24,301 nucleotides of DNA, taken from NCBI GenBank assembly GCA_046727855.1, contig JBKPDL010000153.1:1-24301 (forward strand), read 5' to 3'. The first letter of the stretch is position 1. Each line of letters starts with the position of its first letter. Position numbers and translations under genes: made by a program. Source of the stretch: DASPWV01 sp046727855. Lineage in GTDB: Bacteria; Acidobacteriota; Vicinamibacteria; Vicinamibacterales; UBA2999. The notes under the pieces were generated by a model. It did no database searches. It was not told the DNA's origin and saw only the letters and a list, made by a program, of their open reading frames with translations. This document shows positions 7,159 through 15,324 of the stretch, in pieces.

Positions 7159-8382
7159 TTACAGATACCCGGCCCACCAGCGGCGTTGCGCGAATTTCAC
7201 ACCCGCGAACCAGCGGCACAGCGGATACATCAATACCACCACACCGATCCACACGATATAAGTGACCGCGAGCGAGTAGCCGAAATCGGCGGGAAACAGC
7301 CGGCCCGGACCGCCCATTGACGGAAGCGGAGCAAATAAAAACGCGCGTGCGGCGCTGCCATAACGCACCCACGCGAAGATCGCGGCCAGGATGTGAGCAA
7401 CCCAGAAGTGCCCCACGTAATAGAAGAACGGCACGCGGCCGAAGAGCACGAGCGGATGACGCGAGCTCAGCGATCGCCGCTCGAGGAACGCAAGGATCAA
7501 CATGGCCGCGCCCATCGTCAGCGCGAGAAATGCGAGTGACGGCGGGTACTTGGTGGCATTGAGAAACGACAGCACCGTGAAGATCGCCGCCGGCTGTGTG
7601 CTCCATGGCCGTGGATCGCTGTAGAGGTTCAGCGCCCTGAGCGCCACAAACAGGGCGATCAGGCCGAGACCAGCCGCGAGGAACACTCGACGTCTGCGCT
7701 CGCGCTCCAGCGTGAAGAGCGGTCCGGCACAAAACCCCGCCGCCATCAAGGCGATCCACGGCAGCACCGGGTAAGCCACGACCACAGGAATGCCGCCAAC
7801 GAGAAACACGCCCGGCTGATGCGCCATCTGCCAGAGCGGCGCGAACGACCCGAACTGTGCGGCGCGGAGTCCGTCCAAGGCGTTGTGCAGGAACAGGACG
7901 GCGATGCTGAACAGCGCGAGCATCGGGCGCGGAAGATGAATCAGGAGCGCGAGCGCAACCATCGAGATCCCGATCGCCCACAGGATCAGCAGCAGCCACG
8001 GATACTGCGGTGCGAAGCTGAAGTTCATGGCCAGGCGCATCACCGTGAGCTCGATTGCAATCAGCCACACGCCTCGCGTGAGCAGAAACCACGATAGCCG
8101 TGCCTTTGATCCGTCACGCTTCAGCCGAAGAAAGCTGCCGACACCAGCGCCGAAGACAAACGTCGGCGCGCACATGTGCGTCACCCAACGCGTAAAAAAA
8201 AGAATGGGCGTCGTCCGCGTCAGATCGTCGGGCGAGAAGGACATCGCGCCGATATGAAAGAAATCGCGCACGTGGTCCAGCGCCATGATGACCATGGCGA
8301 CGCCGCGCAGCGCGTCAAGCGAGATGAGGCGGTCCGAATGGGACGTTGGGGCGAACGCCGCGTCCTTACTGAGACTTTCCAC
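7159..8382 (-). CDS. DUF1624 (HGSNAT-like catalytic domain) integral membrane protein
   Basis: The product (407 residues) opens with the family signature RLISLDALRGVAMVIMALDHVRDFFH (about 18-43, read as overlapping motifs ALRG and LDHVRDFFH). About ten hydrophobic helices follow (for example WLLLILWAIGISMVALALLI, VFLAAGLGLIALFVAL, GRVPFFYYVGHFWVAHIL, LAVTYIVWIGVVVLMYPLC). Relatives include the heparan-alpha-glucosaminide N-acetyltransferase catalytic domain; by analogy these proteins may transfer acyl groups across the inner membrane, but bacterial members are largely uncharacterised. The start overlaps the last 17 bases of the upstream aldolase-like gene, so the two probably form one transcript on the minus strand. 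Length matches the family. No broken motif is visible. Confidence 0.88.
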   Translation of the reverse strand: MESLSKDAAFAPTSHSDRLISLDALRGVAMVIMALDHVRDFFHIGAMSFSPDDLTRTTPILFFTRWVTHMCAPTFVFGAGVGSFLRLKRDGSKARLSWFLLTRGVWLIAIELTVMRLAMNFSFAPQYPWLLLILWAIGISMVALALLIHLPRPMLALFSIAVLFLHNALDGLRAAQFGSFAPLWQMAHQPGVFLVGGIPVVVAYPVLPWIALMAAGFCAGPLFTLERERRRRVFLAAGLGLIALFVALRALNLYSDPRPWSTQPAAIFTVLSFLNATKYPPSLAFLALTMGAAMLILAFLERRSLSSRHPLVLFGRVPFFYYVGHFWVAHILAAIFAWVRYGSAARAFLFAPLPSMGGPGRLFPADFGYSLAVTYIVWIGVVVLMYPLCRWFAGVKFAQRRWWAGYL

Positions 8383-9487
8383 GCGCGGTGATTGGCCAGA
8401 CCGCTTCCACCCGATCGTTGCGGATGGCGTAAATCTGGTCGTACAGATTGACCACGGGATCGCAGTGCGGCACCACGAGCTCCAGCCGATCGCCGATCTG
8501 ATAGCGTTTGGCCGCCTCTTTGAACGTGATCACCCCGAATTCGTCGGAGCTCGCGTTGTAGTCCATGCCTGGCTCGCCAATCACGCCCGCGTGCGGCGTG
8601 TCGCTCGAGAGCGCCTTCGCGCCTGCGTCTGTAGTCAGGCGGCCGGGGAAGCGGTTGTTCAGGATCGTGGTGACGACGGTCAGTGACGTCGCAAAGTCGT
8701 TGTACACCGGCGATCCGTCCTCGCTGCCGATCGCCAGGTACTGCATGTCCATGAAAATATAGCTTCCGGCCTGGACATCCGTAAAGCCCGGCGTCAGATG
8801 CTGAACGCTATAGGTGCCGGTGCCGCCGCCGCTGAAGATCCCTGTGTTGAGGCCCGCCGCCTTCATGGCGGCAGCGGTGCGCGCAGCCTCTTCAATCCCT
8901 TTCAGCGCGCGCTCTTTGCGGGCGGCAAAGCCGGCCACGTGTTGCGCGCCGCCGTCGTAGGCGAGCAGGCCGCGCAGCTCGAGGCACGGCAATTTATCGA
9001 CGAGTTGCGCCAGCGCCAACGCAGCGTCACCGGGTGGAACGCCGCTACGCATCGTGACCGCGGCAACGTCGATCACGACGTCGGCGACGACTCCGGCCTG
9101 CTTCGCGGCATCGCAGAGGTCGCGCGCATTCCGCTCTTCGTCGACCGCTTGAATGAATCCCGCGGATCGCTTGCGCAGCTGCATCGCCCTGCGAATCTTG
9201 TTGACCGACGGGTTGCTCGTGGTCATGCAGATCGGCTCGATGCCAGCATCGCTCAGCGCTTCGGCCTCGCTGATTTTGGCCGTGCAGATCCCGATCGCGC
9301 CGGCATCAAGCTGACGACGCGCGATCGCGGCGCATTTGTGCGTCTTCGCGTGAGGACGTGCGGCGATCCCGTTCTTGGTGACGGCGGCCTGCAGCTTCGC
9401 GATGTTCGCGTCGAGGCGATCCAGGTCCACGCAAAGGACAGGGGTGTCGAGGTCCCACTTTGACCTGCCGATTTCGTTTACAGACAT
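8366..9487 (-). CDS. D-threonine aldolase / D-serine dehydratase-like PLP enzyme (alanine-racemase fold)
   Basis: The product (373 residues) matches metal-activated fold-type III PLP enzymes that cleave D-threonine to glycine and acetaldehyde or deaminate D-serine. The N-terminal TIM barrel carries RPHAKTHK (44-51), whose K48 is the probable PLP Schiff-base lysine. Glycine-rich phosphate-binding sequence FSGGGTGTY lies in the middle. The C-terminal beta domain has the metal-binding pair H341 and D343 in VVPHCDP, followed by LYD, as in D-threonine aldolases. D-TA and DSD1-type dehydratases share these motifs, so substrate is uncertain. The protein lacks an export signal and should be cytoplasmic. 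The overlapping downstream DUF1624 gene suggests co-transcription, though I see no clear shared pathway. Confidence 0.9.
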   Translation of the reverse strand: MSVNEIGRSKWDLDTPVLCVDLDRLDANIAKLQAAVTKNGIAARPHAKTHKCAAIARRQLDAGAIGICTAKISEAEALSDAGIEPICMTTSNPSVNKIRRAMQLRKRSAGFIQAVDEERNARDLCDAAKQAGVVADVVIDVAAVTMRSGVPPGDAALALAQLVDKLPCLELRGLLAYDGGAQHVAGFAARKERALKGIEEAARTAAAMKAAGLNTGIFSGGGTGTYSVQHLTPGFTDVQAGSYIFMDMQYLAIGSEDGSPVYNDFATSLTVVTTILNNRFPGRLTTDAGAKALSSDTPHAGVIGEPGMDYNASSDEFGVITFKEAAKRYQIGDRLELVVPHCDPVVNLYDQIYAIRNDRVEAVWPITARGKSQ

Positions 9488-9498
9488 GAGTTCAGCGG

Positions 9499-9530
9499 AC
9501 CTGAAACCGGACCTGAAGGTCCGCCCTACA
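9499..9530. repeat. Short palindromic intergenic repeat
   Basis: The stretch contains GGACCTGAA twice. The second copy is part of a 7-bp stem CGGACCT-GA-AGGTCCG (9508-9523) followed by CCCTACA. Similar GGACCT/AGGTCC palindromes next to CGCCCTAC are, to my recollection, common in intergenic DNA of Vicinamibacteria-type genomes. It lies ahead of the aldolase-like gene. Confidence 0.6.
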
Positions 9531-9586
9531 CGTGTGTAAGAAGGTATGCCAAGCCGCGACGCGTGGGGAAGAAGTTATGTTAGGCG

Positions 9587-10753
9587 TTACTGCGTCTTTT
9601 TGCGACTCGCTTCGTAGGCCTGAGCCTGCCGCCGAACGATGTCAACCAGATTGCCTATCGCGATTTGAACGTCGATCAGGTGCAATCCCCAGCTCGCGTT
9701 CACTTCACCGTTGGTCACCACATCGCCTGTAATGTCGTCTGTCCGCGGATCGGCGGGGTCACCGTGCACGGTGACTTCGAGATAGCTGCCTTTCTCGTTC
9801 GACACACACTGCGCGGTAAGCAGACCAGGAACGCTCACCCACGGCGTGTCGATCGGCTTAGCTGGATTCACCCAGGGGCGCGGCTCCGCCGCCGAACCCG
9901 TGATACTGCGGCCACCCGCCGAGAGATACGCGTGCAGCTCACCTTTGCTGCCCTCCAATGCGGCCGGATTGACGCACGCCGCCTCCATGCCTTCGCCCTG
10001 CACGCGTCCGAAGCGTGAGTTCGCCGGAGGAGGAATCGTCGATCGAAACGATGCGTACGCGATCATGCACCCTGTCTGCGTCGTCGAACGGCACAACGGC
10101 ATCTGCTTGAACGCGCCGCCCACCTCCTTGCCTTTCGGCACCGACAGGCTGGTGCCAAGCAGCAGCGCCGAGACGATCTTCGATTGTGCCGGCTTGCCGT
10201 CGATTTCGTTTCGAATCAATTGGGTGAGCACGCCGGCGCCCTGCGAGTGCCCGATCAGCACAACCCCACGGCCGTTGTTGTCCTGCTGCAGGTAGTGATT
10301 CCACGCGTCGAGCACGTCGTTGTATCCAAGCGCGCGATCGACCTGTATCGGTGTGCCGGCGGTGGCGGCGCGGAGCGCGGTCAACGTCGCCTGGCGGTAA
10401 AGCGGCGCATAAATGCGGCACTGCGAACCAAATCGCGCCAGTTGCGTGGCGACGACGCCGGTCTCTTCCGGCCCGGCGACCATGTCGCTGTTGCCGCCGG
10501 GGTCACGCGACACCGTGGGGTAGACGTAGAAGCAATCAATCAGGGCGTTTGGGTTTGCCTTCCATTGTTCGCGCGTCAGCTTGCCGTCCTTCGTAACGAT
10601 GGTGCTCGTCTGGTCAGCCGCGCACGCATCCTCCTGGCCCGGCCGGCACAACCAGTTCTTGCCGTCGCTGTAATCATTTTTCGTCTGCGCCGCGAGATCG
10701 CACACGGCACTCCCGATGACCAACACGCATGCCGCTGTCAGGTGCCGAATCAT
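9587..10753 (-). CDS. Exported DUF3089 alpha/beta-hydrolase-like protein
   Basis: ATG 10753 has GGAG eight bases ahead and starts a clean Sec signal (MIRHLTAACVLVIGSAVCDL, cleavage near AAQ), giving 388 residues. The open frame extends far further upstream, but only antisense of the facing permease remnant is encoded there. The mature part shows DUF3089 features: NWLCRPGQEDACAADQT, CFYVYPTVS, the nucleophile elbow LIGHSQGAG (GxSxG serine), and a C-terminal LHLIDVQIAIGNLVDIV segment. The family is thought to consist of secreted lipase- or esterase-like hydrolases; substrate unknown. Two Cys-rich patches may form disulphides in the periplasm. It is transcribed divergently from the ADOP remnant that begins only about 70 bp away. 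Confidence 0.88.
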   Translation of the reverse strand: MIRHLTAACVLVIGSAVCDLAAQTKNDYSDGKNWLCRPGQEDACAADQTSTIVTKDGKLTREQWKANPNALIDCFYVYPTVSRDPGGNSDMVAGPEETGVVATQLARFGSQCRIYAPLYRQATLTALRAATAGTPIQVDRALGYNDVLDAWNHYLQQDNNGRGVVLIGHSQGAGVLTQLIRNEIDGKPAQSKIVSALLLGTSLSVPKGKEVGGAFKQMPLCRSTTQTGCMIAYASFRSTIPPPANSRFGRVQGEGMEAACVNPAALEGSKGELHAYLSAGGRSITGSAAEPRPWVNPAKPIDTPWVSVPGLLTAQCVSNEKGSYLEVTVHGDPADPRTDDITGDVVTNGEVNASWGLHLIDVQIAIGNLVDIVRRQAQAYEASRKKTQ

Positions 10754-10823
10754 GTTTGTCACTCCTGCCGAAGCGCGAGTATACACACCTCTTGACATCC
10801 AAGATGAACCGCGTTTATCGGAC

Positions 10824-12181
10824 GCCCGTGCCGATCTCGCGCGAATCGGCGAGCGCCTCGCGCAAACGTATCTATCAGACATCGCCGACTTCCCGGGTTT
10901 CGCGGTCAATATCGTTCCACTTCTTGACGATGTGACGGGCGTCAAGTTGCAGCACGCTCTCTGGTTGCTGATGGGCGCCGTTGGCCTGGTGCTGCTGGTC
11001 GCGTGCGCCAACGTCGCCAATCTTCTGCTTGCGCGCGGTTCGGCGCGGCAACAGGAGTTTGCGCTGCGGCGAGCGCTCTGCGCGACCCAGTTACGGCTGA
11101 TCCGGCAGCAGTTCATCGAGAGCCTCACACTTGCCGCGATCGCAGGGATGGCCGGCGTGTTGCTCGCCGCGGCCGTCGTACGGCTGCTCGGAGTCACTGC
11201 CGCCCAACGTTTGCCGCGGTTCGACGAGGCTGCCGCGATCGATATGCGCGTGCTCGCGTTTGCCGTGGGCGCGTCGATTGCCTCGGCGGTCGTATTCGGG
11301 CTGCTACCAGCCATTCGAGTGACCAGCGCGGACCGATTCCGTATGGCGCGGTTTCGCGGGGTAATCGTCCTCGCCGAATGCTCCGTCGCGGTCGTCGTGT
11401 TCGTTGCCGCAGGTCTGCTGTTGCGCAGCCTCGCGCACGTGCGATCTGTCGACCCGGGATTCGACGTGACACAAGTATTGGTGGCGCGCGTAGAGTTTCC
11501 GCGAGAGCGCCTGACGGCCGCCGATGTCAACGGGTCCGAGGCGGTTACGAAATCGTCGGTGTCGTCGGCGACATGCACCGGGGCGGACCTGAACGACCGG
11601 TGATTCCCGAGTATTACGGTCCATTTCTGTCGGCCGGTTCGGCCCGCGCCGATCTGGTGGTTCGTACGCGCTCCAACTCGCTTACCGCCGCTGCCTCGGT
11701 GAGGGCGGCGATTGTGTCGGTGCTTCCCGGCGCGCTCATGCCAAGCCTCAGACCAGCGGCGTTCGATTTTGCGGACTTCACTGTGCAGCGCAGCCTTGAA
11801 ACGTGGCTCCTCACCGGCTTTGCGGTGCTGGCGCTGCTGCTGGCTGGAATCGGAATTTACGGGATGGTGCATTTCGCAGTCGCACAACGGACGCGTGAAA
11901 TCGGCGTGCGCATCGCCATCGGCGCGCGCCCACGCGATGTGCTCACGAACGTGATTGCGGGCGGCATGCGGCTGCCGCTGATTGGTTTTGCGGTTGACCT
12001 CTGCGTAGCGTTTGTCGTCACCCGAGTGATGTCGCACTTTCTGTTTGGCGTCGCCGCAACCGATCCCCTGACGTACGCGCTCGTTGCCGCAACGCTCGTT
12101 ATCACCGCCATCGTGGCGTGCTACGTTCCGGCGCGCCGGGCCGAACGTATCGACGTCGTGGTCGCACTTCGCGTCGAGTGA
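10824..12181 (+). pseudogene. Decayed ADOP-type (MacB/FtsX-like) ABC transporter permease
   Basis: Recognisable sequence starts in the middle of the first periplasmic domain (ARADLARIGERL). It continues through the FtsX core (LWLLMGAVGLVLLVACANVA, NLLLARGSARQQEFALRRAL) and two more membrane helices to FPRERLTAADVN at about 11530. It then jumps into another frame inside the second periplasmic domain (YEIVGVVGDM, about 11545) and runs to the normal C-terminus (FAVLALLLAGIGIYGMVHFA, RTREIGVRIAIGA, ending YVPARRAERIDVVVALRVE). The N-terminal domain with the first membrane helix is missing, and probably over 100 residues are lost at the internal junction. Intact acidobacterial duplicated orphan permeases have about 800 residues. 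No PadR gene precedes it. A clear relic. Confidence 0.85.
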
Positions 12182-12198
12182 CGGATGTGAATGGGAAT

Positions 12199-12340
12199 GT
12201 GGAGATTTGGAGAGGTGGAGATTTGGAGTAGATCTCTAGATGTGCAGATCTCGAAACTTGGAGATCTCCAGATCTGCTCCAAATCTCCAGATCTCCACGT
12301 CTCAAGATTCACGGGTCCCGCCTCCAGATTCACGCGTCAG
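12199..12340. repeat. Low-complexity tandem and inverted repeats in the leader of gltX
   Basis: GTGGAGATTTGGAG occurs twice with a 16-bp period (12199-12212 and 12215-12228). Its complement CTCCAAATCTCC with AGATCTCCAC lies at 12277-12298, so a long imperfect hairpin rich in GATCT can form. After it, AGATTCACGSGTC occurs twice (about 12305 and 12326). Similar GATTTGGAG-type tracts are, as I recall, frequent between genes in Vicinamibacteria. The tract fills the 207-bp gap before gltX. Confidence 0.8.
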
Positions 12341-12388
12341 GAGAGTCACTGCAAATGCGTCCAGGCGTTTCGATACACTTTGATCTTC

Positions 12389-13717
12389 GTGACCCCGCGT
12401 CTTCGCTTTGCGCCGTCGCCGACGGGCTATCTGCACGTCGGCGGCGCTCGCACCGCTCTCTTCAACTGGCTGTACGCGCGACGGCACAACGGCACGCTCG
12501 TCCTGCGCATCGAAGACACCGATGTCGAGCGATCGTCGGCCGAGATGGTGACTGGAATCCTCGACGGACTGCGCTGGCTCGGCCTCGACTGGGATGAGGG
12601 CCCGGACGTTGGTGGCGCGCACGGCCCATACTTTCAATCCGAACGTCTCGATAAATATCGTCGCGCCGCTGAAGATCTGCTCGCACGCGAGCTGGCGTTT
12701 CGTGAGGAAGGCGCTATCCGCTTCAAGGTGCCACCGGGGCAGACATTGTTTACTGACCTCGTCCACGGCCCGATCGCGTTCGACAACGAGCACATCGAGA
12801 GCTTCGTCATCCTTCGATCGGATGGTCATCCTACCTACCACCTGTCGGTTGTCGTCGACGACATCGACATGGAGATCACGCACGTCGTGCGTGGAGACGA
12901 TCACATCTCCAACACGCCCAAGCAGGTGCTGCTCTATCAGGCGGTCGGCACAGCGGTGCCCGCGTTTGCGCATGTGCCGCTGATCATGGGCCCCGACAAA
13001 AAGCGCCTCAGCAAGCGGCACGGCGCCACCTCGGTCATGGAGTACGAGCGGCAGGGATACATCCGTGAGGGGATGGTGAACTTTCTCGCGCTGCTCGGAT
13101 GGTCACCGGGCGGCGACGAGGAGTTGTTGACGATGCGCGAGCTGATCGATCGCTTCACGCTCGAAGGCATCAGCGGCGGAAACGCCGTTTTCAATACCGA
13201 GAAGCTCGATTGGTTCAACCATCAGCATCTTCTCCGTCTTACCGATGACGAGCTGATCGCGCGCTTGCGGCCACTGCTGAATGCGCGCGGATTGTGGTGC
13301 GATGAGTTCGCTGCCGGAGATCGCGAGTGGTTCGTGCGTGTCCTCGCTTTGCTGAGGCCGCGTGCCAAAAGGCTGACCGACTACGTCGACGGCCTGCTGC
13401 CATTTCTAGAGGAGCCCGCACAGTACGACGAAGACGCGGTGAAGAAATACCTGATGACGGCCGAGCTACAGGGGCACGTGGCGGCGCTGCGCGACGCGTT
13501 TTCTCGCTCGGCGTTCGATGAGGCAACGCTGGAACAATCGCTTCGTCAGCTTGCCGACGAGCGCCATGTCAAAGCGGGCGCGTTGATTCACGCGACGCGG
13601 ATCGCGATGACAGGACGGATGGTAAGCCCGGGATTGTTCGAGATGGTGGTGTTATTGGGTCGAGAGCGTGTGCTCGCGCGCCTGGACCGATTGATAGAGT
13701 ATCTGCGGCAGATCTGA
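12389..13717 (+). CDS. gltX: Glutamyl-tRNA synthetase
   Basis: Cytoplasmic class I aminoacyl-tRNA synthetase that charges tRNA-Glu with glutamate. The HIGH-type ATP site is PSPTGYLHVGG close to the N-terminus, and the KMSKS-type loop is KRLSKRHG at 205-212. LRIEDTD, LVVVDDIDMEITHVVRGDDH-like sequence and NFLALLGWSPG are also family hallmarks. With the GTG at 12389 the protein has 442 residues, slightly short of the usual 460-500, mainly in the helical anticodon-binding end. The frame is open upstream to 12191, but that part is translated repeat DNA. No Shine-Dalgarno is visible before the GTG, and TACACT lies 9 bp ahead, so a leaderless transcript is possible. The GMC oxidoreductase gene begins 8 bp after the stop. 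Confidence 0.95.
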   Translation: MTPRLRFAPSPTGYLHVGGARTALFNWLYARRHNGTLVLRIEDTDVERSSAEMVTGILDGLRWLGLDWDEGPDVGGAHGPYFQSERLDKYRRAAEDLLARELAFREEGAIRFKVPPGQTLFTDLVHGPIAFDNEHIESFVILRSDGHPTYHLSVVVDDIDMEITHVVRGDDHISNTPKQVLLYQAVGTAVPAFAHVPLIMGPDKKRLSKRHGATSVMEYERQGYIREGMVNFLALLGWSPGGDEELLTMRELIDRFTLEGISGGNAVFNTEKLDWFNHQHLLRLTDDELIARLRPLLNARGLWCDEFAAGDREWFVRVLALLRPRAKRLTDYVDGLLPFLEEPAQYDEDAVKKYLMTAELQGHVAALRDAFSRSAFDEATLEQSLRQLADERHVKAGALIHATRIAMTGRMVSPGLFEMVVLLGRERVLARLDRLIEYLRQI

Positions 13718-13725
13718 GCGGCTCA

Positions 13726-15240
13726 ATGCACCGGCGTAGATTCCTTCGGTCTCTGACGGGCCTGGCCGCGCTGGCGGCGCGCGGCCGCGCCTCCGCCCAA
13801 TCCGCGCGCGAGTTCGATTTCATCATCGTTGGCGCCGGATCCGCAGGCTGCGTTCTAGCCAACCGGTTGAGCGCGAATCCATCGACTTCGGTTCTTCTCG
13901 TCGAAGCCGGCGGGCCGTCTGCCGGAGAGCCGGCCATCGCGACGCCCGGCCGTTGGGTGTCGCTGTTGGGGTCGCGATGGGACTGGAATTACGCAATCGA
14001 GCCCGATGCGGGACTCGGTGGACGCTCGATCAGATGGCCGCGCGGAAAAGCGTTCGGCGGCTCGAGCGCGATCAACGCCATGGCTTACGTGCGTGGCGAT
14101 GCGCGCTGCTACGACGCGTGGGCGCGCGCAGCGGGACCGTCGTGGCGCTACGCCGTTCTCGAGCCGCATTTCACACGTGTTGAACGCGATCTCACGATTT
14201 CAGAGACCAGGGATCCGCACGCCGGCCATCTTGCCTTCATGGAAGCCGCGCGCGAGCGTGGTTATGCGCCGGAGTTCTACCGGAAAACCATCCGCGACGG
14301 ACGCCGGTACTCAGCCGCGGATGCATTTCTGACGCCGATTCTCCCGCGCCGCAATCTCACCGTGTTGCCGAACGCGATCGTCCGGCGCGTGCTCTTTTCG
14401 CGCCAGCGCGCCGTGGGCGTCGAAGTCATTGCCGATCGACAGCCGGAGCAGATCCGCGCCGCGAACGAGATTGTGCTGGCCGCCGGGGTGATTGGGTCGC
14501 CGCACATCCTGATGTTGTCGGGCGTTGGACCGGCCGACGCGTTGCAGCGAGCGGGAATTTCCGTGGTTGCCGAGTCGCGCAGTGTTGGTGAAAACCTTCA
14601 CGACCATCCGCGAGTGTCGATGCGCTGGAAGAGCTCGAAACCGCTGGCGCCTTCGACCACCTCGGCGGGATTGTGGGTGTCGAGCGCGATCGCGTCGCCA
14701 CCGCCGATGCCCAACCTTCCCGATCTTCAGTTCTACGTCGGCCGCGGGCTCGATGCGCCGGACGACTTCATCACCCTCACGGTGGCCCTGGCGCAACCGC
14801 GAAGCCGTGGCTCGATCCACCTGCGCTCAGCAGACCCGACAACAGCGCCGCTCATTCGCGCCAACTACTTCGCCGAGCCCGAGGATCTGGCCGCGCTCGC
14901 GGATGGCGTACGCATTGCGCGCGAGATCGCGGCAGCTCACCCGTATCGTGGACTGCGGGGCGACGCGGTCGATCCCCTTGACACAATCGTCTCGACCGAC
15001 GCCGTGCGCGAGTGGATCAGGCGAACGGCCGACACGATTTTTCATCCGGTTGGCACGTGCCGCATGGCAAGGGGAGCCGACGCGGTCGTCGATCCCGAGC
15101 TGCGCGTGCGAGGGATCGAAGGACTGCGCATCGCCGACGGATCCGTCATGCCGATCGTCCTGAACAGCCAGACGCAGGCGGCATGTTTCTTCATTGCGGA
15201 AAAGGCGGCCGGGCTTATGATTGCCGCCGAGGGTGCCTAG
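13726..15240 (+). CDS. Tat-exported GMC-family FAD-dependent oxidoreductase
   Basis: A glucose-methanol-choline oxidoreductase of 504 residues. It begins with a twin-arginine signal (HRRRFLRSLTGLAALAA), implying export as a folded, FAD-loaded enzyme. The FAD Rossmann motif is GAGSAG at 36-41 with the ribose-binding E60. GKAFGGSSAINAMAYVRG is the GMC signature. The catalytic pair is probably H440 in HPVGTCRM and N480 in LNSQTQAA. Such enzymes oxidise alcohols, choline or sugars; the substrate is not evident. Many relatives are choline dehydrogenase-like. It follows gltX by 8 bp and is probably co-transcribed by position rather than by function. A repeat tract separates it from the transporter gene downstream. 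Confidence 0.92.
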   Translation: MHRRRFLRSLTGLAALAARGRASAQSAREFDFIIVGAGSAGCVLANRLSANPSTSVLLVEAGGPSAGEPAIATPGRWVSLLGSRWDWNYAIEPDAGLGGRSIRWPRGKAFGGSSAINAMAYVRGDARCYDAWARAAGPSWRYAVLEPHFTRVERDLTISETRDPHAGHLAFMEAARERGYAPEFYRKTIRDGRRYSAADAFLTPILPRRNLTVLPNAIVRRVLFSRQRAVGVEVIADRQPEQIRAANEIVLAAGVIGSPHILMLSGVGPADALQRAGISVVAESRSVGENLHDHPRVSMRWKSSKPLAPSTTSAGLWVSSAIASPPPMPNLPDLQFYVGRGLDAPDDFITLTVALAQPRSRGSIHLRSADPTTAPLIRANYFAEPEDLAALADGVRIAREIAAAHPYRGLRGDAVDPLDTIVSTDAVREWIRRTADTIFHPVGTCRMARGADAVVDPELRVRGIEGLRIADGSVMPIVLNSQTQAACFFIAEKAAGLMIAAEGA

Positions 15241-15250
15241 AGTCCTGGGC

Positions 15251-15300
15251 TGCATGGAGTGCCTGATGTGCCCGAGGTGCCTTGAGTGCCCCTGCAGGGG
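15251..15300. repeat. Degenerate short tandem repeat ending in a 12-bp palindrome
   Basis: Units built on GAGTGCC/GAGGTGCC recur at roughly 10-bp spacing. They end in the perfect palindrome CCCCTGCAGGGG (15289-15300). The tract lies between the GMC gene and the transporter; the palindrome could also act as a weak transcript end. Confidence 0.7.
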
Positions 15301-15324
15301 TGCTAAGCGTCCGAGGATGCAGTT

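Noticed and set aside
10754..12037. Upstream extension of the DUF3089 gene to 816 codons
   Set aside because: The extra residues are antisense to the ADOP relic and of low complexity; the signal peptide at 10753 marks the true start.
12191..12388. Extended N-terminus of glutamyl-tRNA synthetase
   Set aside because: It translates the intergenic repeat tract; synthetases of this class start a few residues before the FAPSPTG motif.
15251..15300. CRISPR-like array
   Set aside because: The units are only about 10 bp and degenerate, with no spacers and no cas genes.
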